From: Prosapia bicincta
Lineage: Eukaryota > Arthropoda > Insecta > Hemiptera > Cercopidae
Assembly: GCA_036971475.1 (NCBI GenBank)
Contig: JBAIZL010000002.1
Coordinates: 52,258,229-52,322,228, forward strand
Length of the DNA stretch: 64,000 bases
Direction of reading: 5' to 3'
The notes below the pieces were generated by a model. It did not search any database and was not told the DNA's origin. It saw only the letters and a list, made by a program, of their open reading frames with translations. This document shows positions 12,094-24,537 of the stretch, one piece after another (the first letter of the stretch is position 1; every line of letters begins with the position of its first letter). The position numbers and the translations under genes were made by a program.

Positions 12094-13075
12094 AACAACA
12101 CCTACACAGCTCAAAATTACACCAGGATAAACACGACAGGGTAGGCGTATACAAGATTACACCAGCGTAAACACGACAGGGCAGGCGTATACAAGATTAC
12201 ACCAGGGTAAACACGACAGGGCAGGCGTATACAAGATTACACCAGGATAAACACGACAGGGTAGGCGTATACAAGATTACACCAGGGTAAACACGACAGG
12301 GCAGGCGTATACAAGATTACACCAGGGTAAACACGACAGGGCAGGCGTATACAAGATTACACCAGGATAAACACGACAGGGTAGGCGTATACAAGATTAC
12401 ACCAGGGTAAACACGACAGGGCAGGCGTATACAAGATTACACCAGGATAAACACGACAGGGTAGGCCTATACAAGATTACACTAAGGCAAACACGACAGG
12501 GCAGGCGTATACAAGATTACACCAGGGTAAACACGACAGGGCAGGCGTATACAAGATTACACCAGCGTAAACACGACAGGGCAGGCGTAAACAAGATTAC
12601 ATTCAATAACTGTCCCAGCTTTTACATAGAACAAACAGGAAGAACACTTACCACAAGATACAATGAACACGAAAAACATATAAGAAAGACACAACCACCC
12701 ATATCAAATTTCGAAATACAAAGCACACTACACTCACATACTGACATAGACACCAATATAAAAATCCTACAATACCTACAAAAACCATCAAACTAATCAC
12801 ACTAGAAAACTACGAGATCTACAAACACCATAAACACCATTCACAACACATTCGAAATGAGAAAACACGTTCACGATCAAATACTATATTTAAGCACATA
12901 ATTAACTACTACTATAAGAATAATAACACACCACAGAAGAGTAATACAACAGAGGCTCACGCAAACACAACACAAACCAGTCTTGTCAGGGATTCACAGC
13001 ATTGAATAATGCGCTGACCTAGTGCGAAACGCGTGTGCTGAATAGTTCAGTAAGTATTGGTTTTTTGCCAAGCCT
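11698..13075 (+). mobile_element. Penelope-like element, broken copy with reverse transcriptase start and GIY-YIG end (copy B)
   Basis: The element starts abruptly within a reverse transcriptase at 'LNSLPKIHK' and runs through 'LTSIDINILFTNI', the first catalytic-Asp block of Penelope-like enzymes. It continues to a YFPFNDKY block near 12,069-12,093. The second half of the reverse transcriptase, including the usual YxDD box, is missing. In its place are twelve 40-bp repeats made from the GIY-YIG coding sequence, then the rest of that domain ('NNCPSFYIEQTGR', 'RYNEH') at 12,601-12,680, and a 3' region to about 13,075. In the second half Gly of the usual YIGQ is replaced by Glu. Truncation, deletion and stops make the copy inactive. 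Confidence 0.8.
12121..12600 (+). repeat. Twelve-copy 40-bp tandem array inside a GIY-YIG coding region
   Basis: Exactly twelve units of 40 bp, each like ACCAGGATAAACACGACAGG plus a second half containing GGCGTATACAAGATT. In the intact copy on the other strand this sequence encodes DKHDRVGVYKI, the first GIY-YIG motif. Variant bases recur every third unit: the GGATAA/GTAGG type is in units 1, 4 and 7, with other types between. This indicates a 120-bp higher-order unit. Because 40 is not a multiple of 3, the frame shifts at each unit and stops arise. Confidence 0.95.
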
Positions 13076-14533
13076 GAAGTGACTTAACATACAATGAAAC
13101 ATGATTGATTAGTGCTACCATTCGTACCCAACAGCACTTGCAACAAGGCGTTGCAGCGTATAGGAGTGCTTCTTGTTATGCTTGACCATTCTGGTATCTG
13201 TTTTTTTTATCATATCAAACAAGCTATAAAAATACCTTCATCTCTTTACGAGCAGAACCTTCAGCCAGAGACAACAGAAAAATGTGTAAACTTTCCTAAA
13301 GAGGAAGATTAGAGAAACTAAACTTTACTGTAAGAAGTGTCAAATTGACGTTTGTAGAGAACACTGCAGGAGTCTATATTCAATAATACGGTAAACACAG
13401 ATATATACATTGAAGTTTGTAAATTTTATCCATAATTTTGAGTACCTTCAACTCAGGCATTTGATCTTATGCAAGCATTGTACTAACATTTACTCAATGA
13501 ATTTGTAAAATTTGTGTTTAAAAATATACTGTAATAATAATTTTTACAAAAGATTGTTATCTTATATCTACAACGTGAAACCAGTTTCTAGTTAAATTCT
13601 ACAACATTTTTAAATCACACTGTTTAAATATTTCAGGACAGAAATAAGTCCTTTTTGCCTCTAACAGATCACAGTGTATGGAGTAAAGGTCACTTTTACC
13701 AGTACGAGTTCTCTTATACAACCCATAAAATGTTATGAATTACATATCTCCCATGTATACCAAAAAAGGTTTAATTTTATTTTATAGTATTAGTGAGTTT
13801 TCGTTTGACTATTACAAAAAAAGTGTATTTATATGTTTAAAAAAATCTGTAACGAGGCTTTGTTAGAACGTACAGCTAGATTTATTGGCCATTCACTTTA
13901 CTTCCTGAGAAGCATATTGAGTCGTTGTAGACAATTCCCAAGAGAGTGCTTCCGGGTAGTAAATGGATTAGTGGAATATTTGTCATTGTTAACCCACTTA
14001 TTGTAACGTTTGATTTTACACCATTGGGTTGGAAGCTACTTAAATAGCTATCGATTTTGATTAAATAAGTGGTCATAATTGTTTTCTTAGTATGTGTATT
14101 TTTACAATATATTTACTACCTAAAATTATGAAATCACATTATTCATTTTTTAATCCTGCAAAGTGTGAAATTTGATAGCAGAGTATAATTACTGAATCTA
14201 TAAGGATAATGTACACTGATGGAGATATTGGAATGAACAATTGTTATTTCATTAAACTCTACATTTAGTCTTTCATTGTAAGTTTAATGTAAATACTTAA
14301 ATGCCAATTTTATAGTAAAAACATTTCTTCATCACGTGTTCTCTTAATTAATTAAATTTTGGTAACTAGAAGAAATGAAATATTTTATAATTAAATAAAA
14401 CCTATATGATGGTGTGATCCTTCAACTAAACAAATTGCATTATCAGATATTAAAAAACAACATCAGGGTGGTAACATTAATGTTAGTGGTATAGTCTGCT
14501 ACATCTATTGAAGTAAATGGGTTCCCTTTATTA

Positions 14534-14534
<1 letters not shown>

Positions 14535-14588
<54 letters not shown>

Positions 14589-14675
14589 GGTTGGTATATA
14601 CGTATATATAGGCCAACGAAAAGCTTTGAATTGTAAATTCAATTATAATTCTTGTATTTGTATTTTGACTTAGTT

Positions 14676-14732
<57 letters not shown>

Positions 14733-14778
14733 AGAGAGAGAGAGAGAGAGAGTGAGAGAGAGGGAGAGAGAGAGAGTA
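14535..14778. repeat. Two (AT)n tracts and a (GA)n tract around a dispersed motif
   Basis: (TA)n at 14,535-14,589 and 14,679-14,728, then (GA)n to 14,778. Between the AT tracts sits an inverse copy of the AAAGCTTTTCGTTGG...ACAAGAAT motif found in the hairpin at 105-243. Confidence 0.9.
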
Positions 14779-16507
14779 GAACTCATTTAGAATAGATGCG
14801 ATTCTATTTCCTGTTTTATTCTAAATTTATTCTATTTCCTATATTTTCATGGAATTAATTACCCTTAAAGTCCTAAGTCCCTAAGAAATACTTTCAAACG
14901 AAATTTGACGAAGAAACGTCCTGCTTATAAATTGGAGTTGGCATGAAACTAAACTTAACACAGTCATAAATGAGATGGGAAAATGGGCGATACTATTTAC
15001 TAGCTAAATAGGCTTTCATTTATAAAATATTAGCAATTATGAAAATTTAATTTTTAGACTACAGGTCATGTATTATTTTAATTACCCTAATTTCTTTATT
15101 TCCATTAATATTGTTTAAAACAGATATAATTAAAATCAAGATTAATTCTGTAAAATTATTTTTTTTTTAATGTTTGAAGGATTTTTCATTTTAATATATC
15201 TTATAGTCCTAGCTTTATCTAGTTATCACTAAAAAGCCAGAAACAATGTTTTTAAAAAGTATTGAAAAATAATATCAGTACCATATTCGATAACAGATAA
15301 ACTAAATGTAATATTCCTCTTGGGAATACACTTCGATATTGCCTTACGTTCGAATGTCTAGGCGATCAAAGTAGGTCAGGAAGCTAGAACGCTTCACATG
15401 ATGATAGCCCTTCCTATGTCGATTGATAGCCAATATATCTCTACTCTTACCAACCTTTAGACTATGATTGAAATACTCTGTGCTTCCTATTAAAAGGATG
15501 GAAGAAATTAAAATTTCAACTCGTAAAAACGTTTTAATTGTTAGTTTAATATCGATTAATATTGATTAGTTTTGTTCAAAATTGCCCGAAGGGTTGGTAA
15601 CAATTAATTAAAAAAAAAATTATTATAAGTGAATTAAACATTTCAAACCACAATTTTCCTGATATACATTTCAGAGAAAATGTCTTAAGATAAAGTAAAT
15701 ATTTTCTGAGGAAATTACCACAAGACTTGTAATAATTTGTAGTCTTGTAGTAGTTTCTCTGAGGAAGGTTTCAACTGGAATCACAAAGTATATAAGGTTT
15801 ATCAGATTATTATATCGTCAATAACATTTACAGTTAAATTGTTTTGATGTGTTTAGTGAAATACTGTCGTCTAATGACAAAATCCCTACCAATTATAATC
15901 ATAGATTTAGTAACTCGTAATAAATTATTAACCTTTTCCATTTAGTAGTTGCGGTGCTTGTTTTTATTTTACTAATAAATTAAAATTAAGTGCTTTCGTT
16001 TTGCATTCCTCAATTGTGTGAGGTATCTTTGTTCTTTCTTATTAAATCCAACAATTTCAAAATAGAATCTTATTTATTGTTAGTTCTATGGCAGCAAAGG
16101 TGGATGCTGCTTAGAGTGAGATTTGGTTTGCCCTATAGTTTGTATTAATTATCGCCAATTTTTGAAATGTTTTACCCTTAATCACGTGTATTTTATAATA
16201 AAATTAGAGTTCATTGTAGTAATCGATACTGTAAAAATATGATATGAACTAAATAATCCAAGTTCCTTGCAGTATATACAATATAAAATCGGTTTAGAAT
16301 ATGCTAAATATTGAAGTCAGATTAATTCCAAGATAAAAAAATATGAGGCAAATGCAATTGTTTAAAATTTATTTGGTGTTAGTTGGTCCAGCGCAAAGTA
16401 CAAAAACTACTTGAAAACGTATCGACCTTTTTACTTGCCATTGTTAAACTGTCGTTTAACTGGACTTTTATTGATATTAATTCAAATCGAATGTAAATAT
16501 AAATCCC

Positions 16508-16553
<46 letters not shown>

Positions 16554-17462
16554 TACATTAAAAGAATACAGTATTTCGTCTAATCGCACACAAAAATTAG
16601 ACAAAATAATAAAAATGAAAGCGTTGTATGAGTTAGTGTCGTCAAGACAGAAAACAGAATTGCGACTTTATCCTGCTTTGTTCAGATCATACTTTTATCT
16701 TCATTTCCCAAGCACGCTAAGGGTTGGTTTAAAGTGCCAGAAATATATATTTTCCATTGTGTATTTATGGATTTAATTTACAAACATATATACAACTTCT
16801 TGAGTTCTTAAAATGAATAAATTAAACATAAAACATATTTCAAAGTAAATTTTTCTTTGCTATATATACACAGGTTTTACAGGCCTAATTTACTACATGC
16901 TATTGGTCTTCCTATTAAACATAAATCAATGAAAAATATTGAATTGCAATAATAACAAGCACTCAATAAGGTTAAAAGTGATGTAGTGAGTTTTCGCTAT
17001 ATATGTATTACTTTTATTGACTTAATATATTATATTTTAAGAGTTTTTCAGTAATTATCTATTACATATAATAATAGCGTCTCCTACTTACATAACGGAT
17101 TATAAGAGTCAATTTGTATTGAAACCTAAGGTTAGTATTTGGCCTATTGGCAACACTCAGTTATTACAATCAGTATTTTTATTCTTATTATACTATGTAT
17201 TAATCCATTAATTATAGTTTTGATATTAAAAATAAGAAAACTCTTTATGTAAGTAATGTATATACTGAACTGAGATATTAACTCATTTATTTACCAAAAA
17301 TAATGATTTTCAATAAAAATCAATTTGTTTTATTAAAATGTTTAACATCTGACGTGTGGCTATGCCTTGTGTCGTTATGTTTTTCAGAGTATTATTAACA
17401 AAATATGATTTTCTTTTAGCGATATCCTTAACAACATTTTATAGTTATAGGAAATATATAAG

Positions 17463-17670
<208 letters not shown>

Positions 17671-18213
17671 GTGTGTGTTTAATTTTTGGTTTTACATATT
17701 TTACGAGTATAAAGTTACATATTTATCATATTAAACTTTTTATAGAAATTGAGATTGACAAAGATATTGAGATATAGTAAGAAGAAGCTGACACCACAAC
17801 AAGAACACATCAAAGGATAGAAGAGGGGTTCAGAGAGAACGAGGGAACATAGCAAGCTTACCAATCTGATAATCTCAGTCTTTGCTCCTGAATCGCGACG
17901 CAGAAGTCGTCAATACTCTGCATTAGAGATTGTTCCATTGTACCAAACACTTTAATATTCGTTATTATTTTTCAGGTATCATACATACCTTAACCTAACG
18001 TATCGAGATATTAAATAATATTCAAATTTTGATAATTAATATATATCTTTGTTCTGTATCAACACCAAATGAAGGGGGTTACTCTTATTAATCTTATTAT
18101 TTTGTTTATGATTTTAAACTTATTGTTACAAGTTTGGCAAGTTATTTTTGCAATTATTATTATGAAGTAGTAGAATGAATTAACACCGTTTATACACAAC
18201 CTCTTTTTCTATT

Positions 18214-18215
<2 letters not shown>

Positions 18216-18307
<92 letters not shown>
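18216..18307. repeat. (CT)n(GT)n microsatellite
   Basis: CT repeats change to an uninterrupted GT tract. Confidence 0.95.
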
Positions 18308-18309
<2 letters not shown>

Positions 18310-19117
18310 GCGTGTTTAGATGAAAATCAGACCCATTTTATTTTGTTATTAACGTAAGGAAGACAACTGATTGAAAACATGAGCATAAGAGGGTTATAAA
18401 ATCTCTAAATATATATAATTTCATTTACTTTGTAACAATAATTATAAAATAAAATATTAAGATTGCTATTTTTCTCAAACTGTATCCACTTTATTGTACT
18501 TTAGTCTTTTTGGAGTGCTTTCTGGCGATATGCCAACTCAACCCATTTTAACCGCTACCAGGTACAAGTTCCGCATTGCTGATCTTTCCTATATATTTAG
18601 CAGAATAAAATTTGATTTGTTTCAATTCAATCAAAAGCCATCCGCTAAATGCACCGCAAGTTTGTAAATGGAACACATCTGTAATTGTTGTTCAGGTTCT
18701 CAGTTTTTAATTTTCAAACCTGCTTTAGGCAAAAGGTTTAATTACTGTAAAATTTACCTATGTATACTTGATTACATTTTTCTTTTTCTAACAGAACTGT
18801 GAGTGGGTGTGTGCGTGTGATAAATACCACATATCTACCATTATGTAGTAGCTTTTTATGTTAAACTTGGAAATCCGTTTCGTTTATTTAACAGCTTAAT
18901 GTACTCTATTTGTTACTAAAGTTATTAAAAGTAAAATTTGTGTGGGTACTTTACATACACTACCTTGGTTTACAAATAAGTACATATTCTTGAAACATGA
19001 TTAAATAAATATTTTAAAATAGTCTTTAAAGTATTTTTTTCTGATATCAATCTATAGTCATACAAATGTGAGGTAAAAGCATTTATATATTTTTTAATAA
19101 ATATTATTTATATTTAA

Positions 19118-20655
19118 AAAGTACTTAACTAAGTGAATACGAAGTGGCTTATTTGCTGACGCGTTCTAAAACATTCGTTCATTTTACGAAGCTAACCCTC
19201 TACTGGCGGCATCGGTTAGGTACAAAGCCTGTAACGGTGTGGATTTATGACTGTAGGATGGACTAGGTTATTTTGGTTGTGTGTTATGTAATTAAAAAGG
19301 CTGTTTGGTTCAAATTGTGTGTGATCATTTAATATGTTTTCTTTACCTGTTACGTAGTGTTTGTATATCTCGTATTATTCTAAGGTTGTTAGTTGTATAC
19401 GATGTTTTAATGTGTGGAGAACATTAAAATTAGTATGTATGTCCGTGTGTGTGTGCCAGTTGCCTGTTTTTCAGGTGGTTTGCGTAGCTGGATTTTGGTT
19501 TGTTGGTTTTCTTTTGCTAATGTGTTCGTCGAAGCGTGTTTAGAATGGACTACTGGTTTGGCCGTTGTAATAGCTGGGACAATCGTTACATGTAATTTGT
19601 AAATACCTGAAAAGGTTGTATTTGCGGTCTTAAAGTGTATGTTATTTTGTAGGATAATTGATAATGCAGTTTTTTTTTAATGTGGAGGCTATTTTGTTTG
19701 TGTTTTTGTTGTGGTAGGTGAGGGCTATGTATTTGTTGCTTTTGTGTGGTTTGTCTGCGTAGACGTTTGATGGTGTTTCCTGATTATGTGGCCTATGAGT
19801 GTGTGTTCGTCGCCGTTTTGTTGAGTGATGTATTTAACTGTATTGAGTTCTTAGTCGTAGTCTTTCTTTAGCATAGGTATATTGATTAGGTGGTGTAACA
19901 TATCAATAAATGCAGCGTGTTTGTGTTGTGTGGGGTGATTAAAGGTTTTATGTATGATAATATCGGTAGCTGTTGGTTTTCTAAATGTTTTGAAATTGTG
20001 TTTCGTGATGGTAAGGTCTAGGAAGTTTAATTTATGGTTTTCTTCTAATTCGAGGGTAAGGATGAAGTATTGGTGTATGGTATTAATGTAAATGTGTAGA
20101 TGTTTGATTTGCCGTTTGTTGCCGTTGTATAATATGAAAATGTCAGCTCCATATTTATGGTAATAAATTATTTTACGTGTATGATTGTTATTCTGTAGAA
20201 TGAAATGTTGTTCGATATGATGTAGTAATATTTCTGCTAAGGATGCCTGAGATGGGGGAACCCATAAGGAGGCCGTCTTTTAGTGGGTAGAATTTGAGTT
20301 GGTATGTGAAGTAGTTTTGTGTTGTGATGAGTTTGGTGAGTGTAATGATTTCATGTGTGAGTTTATGTGGAGTGTTGTTTGCTGTGAGCATGTTTTGTAG
20401 TATTTGGAGTGTTTGTTCTATTGGCACATTAGTGCCACATGGTGAAGTTGTGTGATATGTGGATGTCTTTAATTTTATGAATGAGATCTATGTAATTGTG
20501 TATAGATGTGTGATTGTGAAAGTTTATGTTGTCTCTGATAAGTTTATCTACGTATTTGTCTAGCTTATGTGATGGTGCATGTGTGTGATTGATTAGTGGC
20601 GGATGTGTGGGTTTTCTTTGTGGATTTTAGGTGAAGCGTTTAATTTAGTGGCTTG
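19118..20655 (-). mobile_element. Penelope-like element, decayed copy with reverse transcriptase and GIY-YIG (copy C)
   Basis: Reading the minus strand from 20,655, blocks appear in the canonical order. First is 'SPKIHKENPHIR', then an open stretch (20,427-20,188) with 'YPLKDGLLMGSPISGIL', equivalent to the MGSPxS block. Next is 'KYGADIFIL' where the catalytic YxDD is expected, so one Asp position reads Ala. Then come 'LNFLDLTIT', 'FRKPTATD' and 'HKHAAFIDML', typical of the thumb region. Near 19,600 'GIYK' and, in a shifted frame, 'CNDCPSYYNGQT' mark the GIY-YIG domain. The 3' end at 19,118-19,180 matches the outward ends at 6.1-6.3 kb. Stops, frameshifts and 5' truncation make it inactive. 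Confidence 0.8.
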
Positions 20656-22239
20656 GACTTTTTATTTGTTTGTAATATTTCTTTTGTTCTGCTTTACAAT
20701 AATAAATTAATATTTAAAAAACGCACATATCAAAGTGAATAAATACTCAGTATAATGGCACTTAACCATTGTTCATTTGTAAAATATTAAATTCGTATAT
20801 ACCCGTTGATGAAAATATAGCTTCAATTTACACGTAGCATTTTTATGTTACAGGTAGAACACTTTTGCTTTTCTCAGTAGAGAAACTAATAGTGTACAGT
20901 ATTGACATGTTTACAGAAGCTATTGAATATCTATCCTATTAATGGTTTGTTATACTTTTTCATCTTAGTTACAATATATTAAAATGTGTAAATTAAAAAA
21001 AAACACTACTTGGGCATAAATACGTGTTATTTACCATCAAGTCTAGAAATGTATTAATTAAATTATTTCTTTCTGCAGCAGAATAATTTTCTTCGTCTGT
21101 TTAATAAAAATATGTCCTTCATATTGATTATTATTATTTAGATTCTTACATTAAATAATGTTACAAAAACCTTGTATGAACAGTTATTGACATTAAAAAT
21201 GCTACTATAATACAACAAGTATATAATGTGCGAGTGAAAAACAATTTTTTAAAAACAGTCTCTTATAGAATAAAAGAATAAATTTTATTTGAAATGTAAA
21301 CACGTATTAAATTTGACACTTGTAAATTTGACATATAAAGTGATAGAAATTTAATTTATTTATCGTCAGTTTAATTACCAAGATTGTTATTATGGATATA
21401 TATTGAAACAACTATTTAAAGACAATTATAGGATTAGCTATCACTAACTAGCTGTAGTATTATCTACTTATTTACATTATTTATATGGAGTCAATGTAAT
21501 TTGTCTACCCACATTTTAAATGTATGTTAATTTTAATTTATGTTGGTAACAAAGCAAAAAAAATAAGACTCTTAACCCAACCTCTTTGATCAACCTTATT
21601 TATATTATTGCAAGTTGATTGTTGTTGTTTACTACATTTCTGTCCTACTAAAAGTGTAAAATATAGACATCACGCATATTTACTAAATATTCTAAACGTT
21701 TTGTATAGGTATTTCATCTCACCAACACTAATGTACTCATATTACCATTTAGTGACGTTGTATAGTTAGCAATGTCTGTATATTAATGTGCATGACATAC
21801 TCATGATACCCAATCCTACACTATAGCATCTGGTGACCTTGATTATATGTCATCAGGTCTTGTCACTTGGCTGACAAAGCGATTCGGTTATCTAACCCTA
21901 CAGTTGTGGTTAAGATTCATTACGTTCGAGATTAAATTTACATACAACATCGGCACCAGACCAGTATTAAACTCAGCCTATGTTCAAGGTACCCACTAAA
22001 AGTAATATCTAACAAGAACTAAAATTTACTCTACAGTATATTGCTAGGAAAATTCAACGACTTAAACTTTGATTTTATGAACATTCTTTACATTTTATTA
22101 CATTTCTTTACATCAATTGTCACGTTTAATGCATATCTACATTTCTTTAAGCTCTGTTCCTCTTCACTTTATTTCCACTAGACATAGCAACGGCGTTTTG
22201 CTTTGGCATAGGGATATATCTCTGAATATCTTCAATGCC
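20656..22239. other. Non-coding stretch, nothing recognised
   Basis: AT-rich sequence without a supportable reading frame or repeat. Confidence 0.5.
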
Positions 22240-23215
22240 TTAAAATTGAATACTCTCGAACAAAGGGACCTGTAGAACGTTTACGACATGAGGGCAGACT
22301 TAGTGGTAACAGAAAATATAGTAAAGGTAATAATAACTATTCTGGTGCAGCTTTTCATTGTCCAGAATTAAACGAGGATTACTATGTGCCCTGCGATTCC
22401 TCTTCAAGTATGAATGCTGAATTGATGGCCTTAAATGCTGCTTTGGTTTTTAGCAATACTATGGATGCACAGAACATCTGCATTCTCCCCGATTCCAGGT
22501 CGGCCCTTCAAGCCCTTCAAGTACAGCACACTACAGACTACCATTTTCGAACATCTGAAATAACTAAATTGTTAAAAAACTTAGAACAGAAAAATATTGT
22601 ATTTCAATGGATCCCCAGTCATTGTGGTGTTCCTGGGAATGAGGAAGCTGACAGATCTGCCAAGGCGTCTTGCAACTTGTTTCCATCTCCTGAAAGTTGT
22701 TACTCCTTAACTAATTGCAAAGAGGCAGTTGATAAAGAATCTCACATCTGTTGGAGAAAGAAATGGAGAGAATGCAATACTGGGCGCGAATATTATTCAT
22801 TACAAAAACAACCTAATGATCCAAAGATCTTCAAGTCATTATCACGTTCAGTGGCATCTTTTGCGGCACGAGCTCGTATGGGACACATTGTCACCAATAC
22901 ATATTTGAAAAGGTTTCATATTACTAACGACTCTATCTGTGGAGTGTGCAAGCAAGAAGAGGAAACATTAGAGCACATACTTTTGAAGTGTCCTGTAACA
23001 GCAGCAACAAGGAGTCCCTTGATAAAGCAACTAGGACGGGAATGTACCCTGGACAGAATCTTGAAAGAAAGTTGTTTCTGGCCATTGGCAGAGTGTGTGT
23101 ATAGGAGACATCGAGCCATCGAGGCCAACCTTGGAAGCTCGTAATAAGAAGTAAGAAATAAGAAGTATTAATAAGTATAAAATATGAAAATAAAAGGTCA
23201 AAATAAATAAATTAT
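22240..23215 (+). mobile_element. 5'-truncated LINE with RNase H domain
   Basis: Only the 3' part of a non-LTR retrotransposon is present: the end of the second reading frame, then a short A/T-rich tail with repeated TAAGAAG-like and AATAAA words. Reverse transcriptase and endonuclease are absent, as is common for copies whose reverse transcription stopped early. RNase H at the end of the second frame is typical of the I, R1 and some Jockey-related groups. Confidence 0.7.
22386..23144 (+). pseudogene. RNase H domain and C-terminal zinc knuckle of a LINE
   Basis: The translated stretch has the RNase H landmarks: 'MNAELMAL' with the second catalytic acid, 'LPDSRSALQAL' with the third, and IPSHCGVPGNEEAD with the terminal His/Asp region. 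It is followed by 'RARMGHIVTNTYLKRF' and a CxxC...H...C knuckle (CGVCKQEEETLEHILLKC), a common ending of these proteins. Just upstream the frame continues ('NNNYSGAAFHCPEL'), but the first catalytic motif (TDGS) is not recognisable. There is no start codon of its own; the frame is open only because of truncation. The domain would remove RNA from RNA-DNA hybrids during target-primed reverse transcription. Confidence 0.75.
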
Positions 23216-24330
23216 TAGGGTGAATTTGATTTGTATTGAAACCTATATTTTTATTTGTTAAATATCCCCATTCTTTATGAAAATATATATTGTAGCGCTT
23301 ACATAGGAGTAAGTCAATTCCAAAACATTTATTTCTGGAACTTCAATTTAAAAAAAAATCCAAATCAAATTATTAAATACAAATCTTATTACCTAACTAA
23401 CCTTAATGACACTTAAATTTATCACAACGAAAATATATTACCATATAGAAAAAGAAGTTATGAAAATTGAAAGGTATTATTATCCATGGTTTATATAAAT
23501 CAAAAATGTAAAGTAAACGTTTGTTGATGCACAATATATTTTATATAAATCATACATGGTATGTGATATGTAAAGTTAAAACCCTAAAATGCTATATACA
23601 TGGGTTGTAATTATCATCATATAATTAGTTCAATTTCATTTCGTTCAATCATATTTAAAGATTAAACCGTAGTAGGAACAACGCAAAACATTCTTTTAAA
23701 ATGCGAAGAAATGTAAAAGCTATTAATGTGTTAGAACTAGCCATCTACCTAAACCCGCAATCAAAATTAAAATTTATATTTTTATGATTTTTTTAACTTA
23801 AAAATTGGCAATCAATTGTCATTGATTAGTATGAATTCAGTTTTTCTATTATTTTTTTCAATAAACTGATATTTAAATTTAATTGTTTTATAGATTTTAA
23901 CCAAATAAACAGTTACTTGCCATTATTTTATCACAATACGTATCTCCTAAATACACTTTTACTAATCATAATTTGTCAATTTTAGATTTCGTCTCGTTTC
24001 TTCAAGGATCTTTTAATTTTATTGTTTTTTTAATATGAACTTATTACAATACTGAAGTTTGTAGATCTTGTATTATTCTATCATATAAAATTTACGATTA
24101 TTTTTATTGGATGGAGTGATGATTTTCCTATTTTACAGGTCGTTCGTCGTTCATTGATTTTTATGACTATTTAATTCACTTTAAATTTAACATGCATGTT
24201 GTGTTGGTGCTCGACGTGTTAAAAGGCTTTTGATCATGTTGATAAAAATAAATCAAGGACCAGTATATATTTTAAAGTTATCCTTCAACTTGAATTAAAA
24301 GTCGTAAAGTTGTATATAAATAGACTATAT

Positions 24331-24455
24331 AATTAATAAATTAAAAATATTTAAAAAACAAGAATACTTTTAATGAATATATTTATTCAAAGCTTTTCGC
24401 CGATAAATATATTCTTAAAAGTATTCTTGTTTTTGAAATATTTTTAATTTATTAA
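24331..24455. repeat. Foldback with about 55-bp arms and AAAGCTTTTCG loop
   Basis: Arms 24,331-24,386 and 24,401-24,455 are reverse complements with few mismatches. Both include ACAAGAATACTTTTAA. The loop carries CAAAGCTTTTCGCC, as in the hairpin at 105-243. A (TA)n microsatellite follows 30 bp downstream, again linking this family with AT repeats. Confidence 0.85.
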
Positions 24456-24486
24456 CTATATTACAAGAAAACATATCACCATATTT

Positions 24487-24487
<1 letters not shown>

Positions 24488-24534
<47 letters not shown>
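24488..24534. repeat. (TA)n microsatellite
   Basis: TA dinucleotides with one interruption, immediately downstream of the foldback at 24,331-24,455. Confidence 0.9.

Positions 24535-24537
<3 letters not shown>

Noticed and set aside
12121..12600. Regular 40-bp direct repeats resembling a CRISPR array
   Set aside because: There are no spacers, the unit encodes part of a GIY-YIG nuclease of a Penelope-like element, and the DNA is eukaryotic.
13882..14076. Minus-strand open frame of 64 codons
   Set aside because: No promoter, domain or homologous copy in the window; length is within chance for this composition.
16411..16776. Open frame of 121 codons
   Set aside because: Its middle is an (AT)n tract and the rest has no recognisable pattern or splice context.
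19190..19215. CTCF-like word (GCCGCCAGTAGAGGG on the minus strand)
   Set aside because: It lies in the 3' region of a Penelope-like copy and departs from the consensus at key positions; no evidence for insulator use.
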